Assembly (NCBI GenBank): GCA_016522385.1
Contig: JAEKFU010000115.1
Coordinates: forward strand, 1 to 5,334
Length of the DNA: 5,334 bases
Direction: 5' to 3'
Source: Pseudomonadota bacterium
Lineage (GTDB): Bacteria > Pseudomonadota > Alphaproteobacteria > Rhizobiales > Aestuariivirgaceae
Positions 1 to 5,334 of the stretch are shown here, piece after piece; within the stretch, counting starts at the first letter, position 1; the number at the start of each line of letters is the position of its first letter. Below the pieces are notes generated by a model. It had not been told where the DNA came from and did no database searches. It was given only the letters and a program-made list of their open reading frames with translations. The position numbers were made by a program, and so were the translations under genes.

Positions 1-257
1 CGCATGGCCTGATCACCGGAAGTATCGGCCGTGAAACCTATTCGATCCTGCCCGATGATCCCCTGTCGGCTCACGCCACCACCCACTGGACCCAGGAGTT
101 GCACAGGGACGACTGGACGGTGCGCACTGAGGCCTTTAGCGAGATGACCGCAAGCCTGACGCACTTTCACCTCACGGCGCGCATTGAGGCCTACGAAGGC
201 GATGAATGCGTGTTCACCAAGTCCTGGAACGAGACTATCGAACGCACGCTGGTATAG
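1..257 (+). CDS. CocE/NonD (peptidase S15-like) hydrolase, C-terminal 84 residues (5' end outside window)
   Basis: Reading in the phase whose first full codon is at base 3, an open frame runs to a TAG stop at 255-257. The visible 84 residues include GSIGRETYSILPDDPLSAHA near the start, then THWTQEL, WTVRTEAFSEM and HFHLTARIEAYEGDE, ending KSWNETIERTLV. This matches my memory of the C-terminal jelly-roll domain of CocE/NonD hydrolases, which act on acyl, ester or X-Pro peptide bonds. The alpha/beta-hydrolase catalytic domain with its Ser-Asp-His residues lies upstream of the window, so activity cannot be judged. The gene is co-oriented with the peptide-type ABC transporter 146 bases downstream. 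Genes of this family often sit beside such transporters, which suggests, as inference, that it cleaves the imported substrate. The family call is fairly firm; the substrate is unknown. Confidence 0.75.
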   Translation, partial: HGLITGSIGRETYSILPDDPLSAHATTHWTQELHRDDWTVRTEAFSEMTASLTHFHLTARIEAYEGDECVFTKSWNETIERTLV

Positions 258-294
258 CGCGCTGCGCCGGGACAATATTATCGCAGTGGTTTTG

Positions 295-316
295 AATTTC
301 GCAGATAGTCGAAATT
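295..316. promoter_or_regulatory. Inverted repeat AATTTCG-N8-CGAAATT, possible operator or RNA hairpin
   Basis: Perfect 7-base arms at 295-301 and 310-316 flank an 8-base centre (CAGATAGT). The site lies 37 bases after the hydrolase stop and 88 bases before the permease start. Its size and symmetry fit a dimeric repressor operator. As RNA it would form a stem that G-U pairs could extend outward. No U-tract follows, so it does not look like an intrinsic terminator. I cannot name a cognate regulator. Confidence 0.4.
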
Positions 317-321
317 TGGGG

Positions 322-348
322 GTGGCATCTAGGCCATGAATTTGCCAC
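322..348. repeat. Second inverted repeat, GTGGCA ... TGCCAC, in the hydrolase-permease gap
   Basis: Perfect 6-base arms at 322-327 and 343-348 enclose a 15-base loop. It starts 5 bases after the first inverted repeat. In RNA the pair could form tandem stem-loops in the leader of the permease mRNA or in an intercistronic spacer. The stem is short and the loop long, so stability is modest and chance cannot be excluded. Confidence 0.3.
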
Positions 349-392
349 TATTCCGCTAAGCGCAATGCGCATCTTGCAAGTATGTATGCTAC

Positions 393-400
393 GGGGAGGT
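393..400 (+). promoter_or_regulatory. Ribosome binding site GGGGAGGT that fixes the permease start
   Basis: GGGGAGGT is a near-perfect anti-16S match ending 3 bases before the ATG at 404. In-frame ATGs at 365 and 386 lie upstream of it and have no comparable Shine-Dalgarno sequence. The spacing is a little short but the match is the strongest in the region, so 404 is preferred as the start. Confidence 0.7.
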
Positions 401-403
401 AAC

Positions 404-1384
404 ATGCATCCGGTCCTTAGAACCGTCATTCAGCGTCTTGGTCTCGGATTACTGACGCTGTTGATCGTGTCGATCATCATCTTTTCTTCGCTGGAGTTGT
501 TGCCGGGCGATTTCGCCAGGGCGATTCTCGGTCAGTCGGCGACGCCTGAAACCGTTGCCGCATTCCAGAAGGAGCTGGGCCTCGACCGGCCGGCAACCGC
601 GCGTTATTTCGAGTGGATTGGCAATGTTTTGAGAGGCGATTTCGGCACGTCGTTTTCCGGCCGTAGTGGCGGTACCGCCGGGTCGGTCCGCCAGGTCTCC
701 GACCTGATCGAGCCGCGCCTGTACAATACGCTGTTCCTCGCCGCGATGACCGCCATCATCGCCGTGCCGCTGGCACTCACACTCGGCATCATGGCCGCGC
801 TCTACCGCAACAGTTGGTTCGATCGCGCCGTGAACGCCATGACCCTGACCACGATCTCCTTCCCGGAATTCTTCGTCGCCTACATCCTGATGCTTTTGCT
901 GGCGGTGACCTTTCCGATCTTTCCGTCGCTGGCAAATGTCAGCGATTCTACACCGTTCTGGGAACGAGTATTGCGATGTATGCTGCCGGCGATCACCCTG
1001 ACCTTGGTCATCGTTGCACACATGATGCGCATGACCCGTGCCGCCATCATCAATCTTCTCGCCAGTCCGTACATCGAGATGGCGCAGTTGAAGGGCGTGT
1101 CACGCACCAACGTCATCGTCCATCATGCCCTGCCCAATGCTTGGGCACCGATCGTCAACGTTATCGCTTTCAACCTGGCATATCTGATCGTCGGCGTGGT
1201 CGTGGTTGAGGTGGTGTTCGTCTATCCCGGCATTGGTCAGTTGATGGTCGATTCGGTCACTTCGCGCGACATTCCCGTCGTGCAGGCCTGTGCATTGATT
1301 TTTGCCGCGACCTACATCCTGCTCAACCTGTTTGCCGACGTCATTTCAATCGTTACCAATCCGAGGCTGTTGCACCCAAGATGA
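404..1384 (+). CDS. dppB: Dipeptide/oligopeptide-type ABC transporter permease (DppB/OppB family)
   Basis: An inner-membrane permease of 326 residues, close to the usual DppB length. With its DppC partner it forms the channel for a binding-protein-dependent importer. Hydrophobic spans are seen at about residues 10-31, 107-132, 146-170, 191-209, 246-272 and 291-317. Family landmarks are the early LLPGDFARAILGQ, the helical ELGLDRP stretch, GDFGTSF at 79-84, the EAA coupling loop (EMAQLKGVSRTNVIVHHALPN, roughly 225-245) that docks on the ATPase, and the C-terminal VYPGIGQLMVDSV, then a final span ending in TNPRLL. The frame is open from 365, but the strong Shine-Dalgarno at 393-400 favours ATG 404, and homologues usually start just before the first membrane span. 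The stop overlaps the next ATG (ATGA), so the two permeases are probably translationally coupled. The family is certain; the substrate (peptide, nickel, opine or other) is not, so the symbol denotes the family. Confidence 0.93.
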   Translation: MHPVLRTVIQRLGLGLLTLLIVSIIIFSSLELLPGDFARAILGQSATPETVAAFQKELGLDRPATARYFEWIGNVLRGDFGTSFSGRSGGTAGSVRQVSDLIEPRLYNTLFLAAMTAIIAVPLALTLGIMAALYRNSWFDRAVNAMTLTTISFPEFFVAYILMLLLAVTFPIFPSLANVSDSTPFWERVLRCMLPAITLTLVIVAHMMRMTRAAIINLLASPYIEMAQLKGVSRTNVIVHHALPNAWAPIVNVIAFNLAYLIVGVVVVEVVFVYPGIGQLMVDSVTSRDIPVVQACALIFAATYILLNLFADVISIVTNPRLLHPR

Positions 1385-2286
1385 GTACTGAAACAGATCA
1401 AGGCTATAGCGCTGCCGCCGAAGTCGGCGCTGTTCGTGCCCGGCGCACTGTCTGGGAAAACATGTGGAGAGGCCTGAAGAAGGCGCCATTGACCGCCTGG
1501 TTCGGCCTGATTGTCATATTCTGCTACTGTTTCGTGGCTGTGTTCGCGGGGTTGCTTGCGCCCTATGGCGAGTCGCAGGTATTCGACGTTCCCTACGCAC
1601 CCTGGAGTGATGAATACACATTCGGCACCGACCAGCTGGGCCGCGACATGCTGACCCGTCTGATCTACGGCGCCAGGAACACCATTGGCATTGCAGTCGC
1701 CACAACGCTGTTGTCTTTTGCCGTCGGTGGCGGCCTGGGTGTCCTGGCAACCATTCAGCGTGGCTGGTTTGACCAGATCCTGAGCCGCGCCGTTGACGTC
1801 CTGATGGCTATTCCGAGCCTCATTTTTGCACTGATGCTGCTGTCGATCTTCGGTTCGACAATTCTCAATCTCATTATCATCATCGCTATTCTCGATGCGA
1901 CCCGCGTGTTTCGCCTGGCGCGCGCGGTGGCGATGAATGTCGTGGTCATGGACTATGTCGAGGCCGCAAAATTACGCGGCGAGGGCCTTGGCTGGATCAT
2001 GCGCAAGGAGATCATCCCAAACATTATGCCGCCGCTGGTCGCGGAATTCGGCCTCAGGTTCTGCTTCGTGTTTTTGACCATTTCGGCCCTATCATTTCTC
2101 GGTGTCGGCATTCAGCCGCCGACCGCCGACTGGGGATCAATGGTGCGCGAGAACGCCACCCTGATCACCTATGGCGACATCACGCCGCTGCTGCCGGCGG
2201 GCGCCATCGCCCTGCTGACCGTGGCGGTCAACTTCGTCGTCGACTGGTTCCTGCACAAAACGAGTGGTTTGCGTGATGAACACTAA
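1381..2286 (+). CDS. dppC: Dipeptide/oligopeptide-type ABC transporter permease (DppC/OppC family)
   Basis: The second inner-membrane permease, 301 residues, a normal length for DppC. A cytoplasmic N-terminus (about 1-38) with the typical WRGLKKAPLTAWFGL lead-in is followed by the first span (about 39-60) and a periplasmic stretch carrying the family motif FGTDQLGRDMLTRLIYGAR (81-99). Further spans lie at about 101-124, 139-170, 218-242 and 267-290. The EAA loop (EAAKLRGEGLGWIMRKEIIPN, about 194-214) provides the ATPase contact, and LSFLGVGIQPPTADWGSM (237-254) is the conserved segment after it. The start ATG shares an ATGA overlap with the upstream stop. Only a weak GAGG is present, 14 bases upstream at 1363-1366, so initiation probably relies on coupling. 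The 3' end overlaps the ATPase gene by 11 bases. It should pair with the upstream DppB-type subunit as a heterodimeric channel. Confidence 0.93.
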   Translation: MSTETDQGYSAAAEVGAVRARRTVWENMWRGLKKAPLTAWFGLIVIFCYCFVAVFAGLLAPYGESQVFDVPYAPWSDEYTFGTDQLGRDMLTRLIYGARNTIGIAVATTLLSFAVGGGLGVLATIQRGWFDQILSRAVDVLMAIPSLIFALMLLSIFGSTILNLIIIIAILDATRVFRLARAVAMNVVVMDYVEAAKLRGEGLGWIMRKEIIPNIMPPLVAEFGLRFCFVFLTISALSFLGVGIQPPTADWGSMVRENATLITYGDITPLLPAGAIALLTVAVNFVVDWFLHKTSGLRDEH

Positions 2287-3943
2287 GAGCAAACAGGACG
2301 GTGGCCGCGAGAAGGGCGCAGTCCTCCTCGAAATGCGCGACGTCACGATTGACGGCTACAGTGATGACCGGTGGCATCCGATCATCAAGGGGGTCGATGT
2401 CACGCTAAAGCGCGGCGAGGTCATGGGCATGATCGGTGAAAGTGGCGCTGGCAAGTCCACATTGGGCCTTGCCGCCATGGGTTTTGCCCGGCCGGGCTGC
2501 AAGATCACCGGCGGCACAATCATGTTTGACGGTATCGATCTGCTCGCCATTAGCGAAACCGAGCGCCGCGCCCTGCATGGCTCGCGTATCGCCTATGTGG
2601 CGCAAAGTGCTGCGGCCGCGTTCAACCCGGCTCACCAGCTAATGAACCAGACGATCGAATCTGCTGTCTCGCACGGCATTATGCCCAAAGCCGATGCCGA
2701 AGCCGATGCCAAGAAGCTTTTCGCCGATCTGCAGCTGCCCGATCCCGACAACATCGGCTATCGCTATCCGCACCAGGTCTCCGGTGGTCAATTGCAGCGC
2801 GCGATGACCGCAATGGCCATGTCATCGCGACCGGATCTGATCATATTCGACGAACCGACCACGGCGCTCGACGTCACCACTCAGGTCGAAGTGCTTGCTG
2901 CCATGCGCGAAATCGTCGATCGTTTCCACACGGCGGCCATCTACATTACCCACGACCTTGCCGTGGTTGCTCAGATGGCTGACAAGATCAAGGTTCTGCG
3001 TTACGGCAACCAGGTTGAGGAAGCCGATACCCGGAAGATGCTGAAATCACCGCAGGAAGAGTACACCAAGACACTGTGGGCAGTGCGATCGCTGTTCAAG
3101 GAAGAAGAAAAGAACGATGATGTCGTGCTGCGTATGCACGAAGTCGATGCCAGTTACGGTGGCGATGTCAAAGTGCTGCACGACGTCACTATACAGGTGC
3201 CACGCGGCCGCACGGTTGCCATCGTCGGTGAGTCGGGCTCCGGCAAATCGACCGCTGCCCGGGTCATCACGGGTCTCCTGCCGCCGATGAAAGGCGAGGT
3301 TTATTTCAACGGCAAACCCTTGCCGCCGGCCTTGAAGGATCGCTCGAAAGAGCAGCTGCAGCGCATCCAGATGATCTATCAAATGGCCGACACAGCCATG
3401 AACCCGCGCCACACCGTGCGCGATATCATTGGACGGCCGCTCGAGTTCTATCTCGGCCTCCGTGGTGCAGAACGGGACCGCCGGGTCGTCGAGCTGCTCG
3501 AGCTGATCGAGCTCAATGAGGATTTCATCGACCGCCTGCCGAGTGAGCTGTCCGGTGGCCAGAAGCAGCGCATCTGCATTGCCCGGGCGCTAGCTGCCGA
3601 ACCCGATGTCATCATTTGCGATGAGGTTACTTCGGCACTCGATCAGATTGTCCAGGAAGGCATCCTTAAGTTGTTGTTGCGCCTGCAAAGCGAGTTCAAC
3701 ATCACCTATCTGTTCATCACCCACGACATTGCCACCGTCGAAGCAATTTCCGATGAGATCGTGGTCATGTTCCAGGGCGGCGTTGTCGAACAGGGACCGA
3801 AATCCAAGATCCTCAACGCGCCATTCCCGCCCTATACCGAGCTGCTTTTGTCGTCCGTGCCGCAGATGGACCCGGACTGGCTGGACACGCTTCTGGCCGA
3901 ACGTGCCAAGAAGGGCGATGAATTGATGAAGGCCTCGGGCTGA
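2276..3943 (+). CDS. Fused double ATPase of a peptide-type ABC importer (DppD-DppF tandem)
   Basis: A 555-residue cytoplasmic protein with two complete nucleotide-binding domains, so one chain supplies both ATPase halves that Dpp/Opp systems usually encode separately. Domain 1 (about 16-275): Walker A GESGAGKST at 54-62, Q-loop Gln110, signature VSGGQ at 168-172, Walker B LIIFDEP with Glu193, D-loop TALD, switch His226. Domain 2 (about 282-535): Walker A GESGSGKST at 318-326, Q-loop Gln369, signature LSGGQ at 425-429, Walker B VIICDE with Glu450, D-loop SALD, His483. A charged linker (KEEEKNDD, 275-282) joins them. The PPYTELLLSSVP segment at 518-529 is the usual oligopeptide-ATPase C-terminal tail. 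Both sites look catalytically intact. ATG 2276 gives an 11-base overlap with the permease gene; GTG at 2264 or 2273 are alternatives, and none has a strong Shine-Dalgarno, which fits coupled translation. GsiA and YejF have similar tandem architecture. Confidence 0.93.
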   Translation: MNTKSKQDGGREKGAVLLEMRDVTIDGYSDDRWHPIIKGVDVTLKRGEVMGMIGESGAGKSTLGLAAMGFARPGCKITGGTIMFDGIDLLAISETERRALHGSRIAYVAQSAAAAFNPAHQLMNQTIESAVSHGIMPKADAEADAKKLFADLQLPDPDNIGYRYPHQVSGGQLQRAMTAMAMSSRPDLIIFDEPTTALDVTTQVEVLAAMREIVDRFHTAAIYITHDLAVVAQMADKIKVLRYGNQVEEADTRKMLKSPQEEYTKTLWAVRSLFKEEEKNDDVVLRMHEVDASYGGDVKVLHDVTIQVPRGRTVAIVGESGSGKSTAARVITGLLPPMKGEVYFNGKPLPPALKDRSKEQLQRIQMIYQMADTAMNPRHTVRDIIGRPLEFYLGLRGAERDRRVVELLELIELNEDFIDRLPSELSGGQKQRICIARALAAEPDVIICDEVTSALDQIVQEGILKLLLRLQSEFNITYLFITHDIATVEAISDEIVVMFQGGVVEQGPKSKILNAPFPPYTELLLSSVPQMDPDWLDTLLAERAKKGDELMKASG

Positions 3944-3970
3944 CGGTATGTGACGGCCGTCCTGTCAGCC
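3938..3970 (+). terminator. Hairpin spanning the ATPase stop codon, possible end-of-operon terminator or 3' stabiliser
   Basis: Perfect 7-base arms GGCTGAC (3938-3944, containing the TGA stop) and GTCAGCC (3964-3970) enclose a 19-base loop. The loop contains the palindrome GACGGCCGTC (3952-3961), and GACGG at 3942-3946 can alternatively pair with CCGTC at 3957-3961. It sits exactly where the operon should end. The downstream sequence (TGAAGGTTTACTTTCGC) is not a real U-tract, so it may be a weak or Rho-assisted terminator or an mRNA 3' stabiliser. Confidence 0.4.
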
Positions 3971-4036
3971 TGAAGGTTTACTTTCGCTTCCGAATCAAAC
4001 GCAGTGTTGCGATCATATCGCTAGCGTGACGTTTCT

Positions 4037-4074
4037 CGAATTCTTCAATCTTTTCAATAGTTTTTCAGAATTCG
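4037..4074. repeat. Inverted repeat CGAATTCT-N22-AGAATTCG
   Basis: Perfect 8-base arms at 4037-4044 and 4067-4074 have centres 30 bases apart, about three helical turns. Because each arm contains the palindrome GAATTC, the site is also a near direct repeat. Between the arms TTCAAT occurs twice (4045-4050 and 4054-4059), 9 bases apart. The same-face spacing would suit cooperative binding of a regulator upstream of the surface-protein gene. Function is inferred only from geometry and position. Confidence 0.35.
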
Positions 4075-4085
4075 GCAAGGCTTAA

Positions 4086-4104
4086 TTAACCACCTTGCTT
4101 AACC
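4086..4104 (+). promoter_or_regulatory. Direct repeat TTAACC-N7-TTAACC, CtrA-half-site-like
   Basis: TTAACC occurs at 4086-4091 and 4099-4104 on the same strand, separated by 7 bases, and the first copy is part of the palindrome TTAATTAA. Alphaproteobacterial CtrA binds TTAA-N7-TTAA(C) and some half-sites beginning TTAACC. Here the two TTAA cores are 9 bases apart rather than 7, so this is not the canonical full site. It lies 114-132 bases upstream of the ATG at 4218. Confidence 0.25.
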
Positions 4105-4202
4105 GCCTGGACTCCTTTCGGACATATATTTGACACTGATGACGCATGTCTCTGGGGGCAACTGCGGCTGCTTGCGTGGGGCCTTTTGGTTGAGCGGTCG
4201 GC

Positions 4203-4208
4203 GAGGAG
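4203..4208 (+). promoter_or_regulatory. Ribosome binding site GAGGAG for the surface-protein gene
   Basis: GAGGAG, within the purine run GCGAGGAGAGAGAG, ends 9 bases before the ATG at 4218, which is good spacing. It supports 4218 as the start over the overlapping in-frame TTG at 4215. Confidence 0.65.
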
Positions 4209-4217
4209 AGAGAGTTG

Positions 4218-5334
4218 ATGAATAAGCCAATTCCTGGCCTGGGCGCGGTCGTGCGCAAACAGCAAGGATCCAAGACCGCCAAGTTTCTGGATTCGTTGGC
4301 GTCGTCCAGCTCTCTCTTGGCGCTCGAACAACGCATCGTATTTGATGCGGCGGCCGTCGCGACCGGCGCCGAAGTCATCGCCGAACCGATCGAAGTCGCA
4401 CCGGCCGGTGAGACAGTTGAGGATGTTGACGAACTGGCCGCCGCGTTGGGTGCAGATCAACATGCAGCCGCAACCAACGAGATTGTCTTTTTGGACTCGG
4501 CTGTCGAAGGTTACGAAGTTCTGTTGCAAGGCATTTCACCGACCACGGAAGTCTTCATACTGGAACCATCAAGGGATGGTGTCGAACAGATTGCCGAAAT
4601 ACTCGGCAATCGCTCTGACATCGACGTAATACACATCATCGCGCATGGAGACGCCGGACAGATGCAACTTGGTGATGCAGTCCTTGACAGCACCAGCATC
4701 GCCAACGAACACGCCGACGAACTCTCCCTAATCTCCGGGGCCCTAACCGACCAGGGTGACATTCTCATTTACGGCTGTAATTTTGGTGAAGGCGAAAGCG
4801 GTCAGCAGGCCATGCGCGCCCTTGCCAAGGTCACCGGCGCTGATATTGCTGCTTCCGAGGACCTTACCGGCCATGCCAGTCTCGGAGGAGATTGGGACTT
4901 TGAAGTGACAATCGGCGACGTGAACGCCGATGTTGCGGTCAACCAATACGTCCAGGAAGAGTGGCGCGCCGTGCTGGCTGATACCGTCATTTTTACCACT
5001 GATTTTGAGTCTCATGTCGGATCGGGTGCTGAACACATCCCAGCGCCTTACGAAGGTTGGAATTCTGACGATGGAGTGATCGAGATTTGGTCGGAACCTC
5101 AAAGTTCGTGGACCACACCGGACGGGATCGATTACATTGAACTAAATGATGATCCTACCGGCACTTACCCCGATGCTGGTGATATTAACCGCAGCTTGTC
5201 GACAGTTGCCGGTGCAACTTATGAAATAACCTTTATTTATGCCGGCCGCCCAGGCTTTGATGCCACCATTAATGCCATGACATTCAGTGTTGACGGAACC
5301 GTTCTCGGTACCTTCTCTCAGGATGCTACCGGAC
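4218..5334 (+). CDS. Large secreted or surface protein with LEPR-like N-terminus and DUF4347 domain (3' end outside window)
   Basis: The frame stays open from ATG 4218 to the window edge, giving 372 residues and no stop. Residues 1-50 lack a classical Sec signal and instead hold a Ser-rich stretch followed by LALEQRIVFDAAAVAT (34-49), a variant of the LEPR-XLL-type motif found at the start of many giant bacterial surface proteins. An acidic, Ala-rich linker follows (51-86). Residues 87-254 match DUF4347: EIVFLDSAVEGYEVLL, the strand-like VFILEPSRDGVEQIAEIL, IDVIHIIAHG (135-144), GDILIYGCN (180-188), TGADIAASEDLTG, GGDWDFE, ending WRAVLA. From 255 on is a beta-rich, Trp-rich region (YEGWNSDDGVIEIW, DYIEL, TVAGATYEITFIYAGRPG) like the lectin-fold or DUF642-like modules that open similar proteins. 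Such proteins usually continue with cadherin-like or RTX repeats and leave by type I secretion; that part is not visible. It is probably an adhesin, and a separate transcription unit from the transporter. Confidence 0.85.
   Translation, partial: MNKPIPGLGAVVRKQQGSKTAKFLDSLASSSSLLALEQRIVFDAAAVATGAEVIAEPIEVAPAGETVEDVDELAAALGADQHAAATNEIVFLDSAVEGYEVLLQGISPTTEVFILEPSRDGVEQIAEILGNRSDIDVIHIIAHGDAGQMQLGDAVLDSTSIANEHADELSLISGALTDQGDILIYGCNFGEGESGQQAMRALAKVTGADIAASEDLTGHASLGGDWDFEVTIGDVNADVAVNQYVQEEWRAVLADTVIFTTDFESHVGSGAEHIPAPYEGWNSDDGVIEIWSEPQSSWTTPDGIDYIELNDDPTGTYPDAGDINRSLSTVAGATYEITFIYAGRPGFDATINAMTFSVDGTVLGTFSQDATG

Larger units (their letters stand above)
3944..4217. other. Gene-free spacer between the ABC operon and the surface-protein gene
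   Basis: I find no convincing gene on either strand of these 274 bases; the minus-strand frames that reach into it are shadows of the downstream coding region. It holds, in order: the operon-end hairpin, a hyphenated palindrome GCGATCATATCGC (4009-4021) abutting the palindrome CGCTAGCG (4019-4026), an 8-base inverted repeat (4037-4074) within an AT-rich block, TTAATTAA (4082-4089), a TTAACC direct repeat, and an orphan TTGACA (4130-4135). The leader before 4218 is purine-rich. The control elements of the next gene are probably here, but I cannot place a credible -35/-10 pair. Confidence 0.6.

Noticed and set aside
365..403. Upstream ATG starts (365 and 386) for the DppB-type permease
   Set aside because: They lack a Shine-Dalgarno sequence, while GGGGAGGT lies directly before ATG 404; the extra residues also do not look like a family N-terminus.
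258..403. Riboswitch or intrinsic terminator in the hydrolase-permease gap
   Set aside because: Neither inverted repeat is followed by a U-tract, and I recognise no conserved riboswitch core; recorded only as inverted repeats.
449..1021. A 190-residue minus-strand open frame inside the DppB-type gene
   Set aside because: It lies wholly within a certain coding region, is Arg/Gln/Gly-rich low-complexity sequence typical of an antisense shadow, and has no recognisable domain.
4130..4135. TTGACA as a -35 box for the surface-protein gene
   Set aside because: No acceptable -10 hexamer lies 16-18 bases downstream (the region is GGGGGC-rich), and TATATT at 4125-4130 has no -35 at a workable distance.
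4086..4529. Minus-strand open frames (147 and 98 residues) across the spacer and the start of the surface gene
   Set aside because: They overlap the DUF4347 gene, whose frame is clearly real by family match, and resemble no family I know.
1..5334. CRISPR array, insertion sequence, tRNA or defence cassette
   Set aside because: I see no regularly spaced repeats, transposase motifs, terminal inverted repeats with target duplications, or tRNA-like folds; the coding content is accounted for by five genes.

Overview
The window is a GC-rich (mostly about 60%) stretch in which every gene reads left to right. Its protein families suggest an alphaproteobacterium, possibly a marine or soil Hyphomicrobiales-type organism. 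That placement is inference from gene style and family resemblance, with no rRNA or marker gene to support it.

Layout: (1) bases 1-257 are the 3' end of a CocE/NonD-type (peptidase S15-like) hydrolase. (2) Bases 258-403 are a 146-base gap with two clear inverted repeats. (3) Bases 404-3943 are a tightly packed ABC importer cassette of the dipeptide/oligopeptide (Dpp/Opp) class: a DppB-type permease, a DppC-type permease overlapping it by 4 bases, and a single-chain double ATPase (DppD and DppF halves fused) overlapping the second permease by 11 bases. No substrate-binding protein lies in the window; it is probably upstream of the hydrolase or elsewhere. (4) Bases 3944-4217 are a 274-base gene-free stretch with a hairpin at the end of the ABC operon, several palindromes and an AT-rich block that probably holds the control region of the next gene. 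(5) Bases 4218 to the window end are the N-terminus of a large secreted or surface protein: a LEPR-like N-terminal motif, a DUF4347 domain, then the start of a beta-rich lectin-like domain. The gene is cut by the window edge.

How they work together: the importer probably brings a peptide or peptide-like compound into the cytoplasm, where the co-oriented hydrolase could cleave it. The surface protein is a separate transcription unit. Its DUF4347 domain has a conserved-looking His-Gly and a downstream Cys after a hydrophobic strand, a layout like clan CD (caspase/gingipain-type) cysteine peptidases. That is the most interesting lead here, although DUF4347 itself is a known family. I see no mobile element, CRISPR array, tRNA or rRNA.
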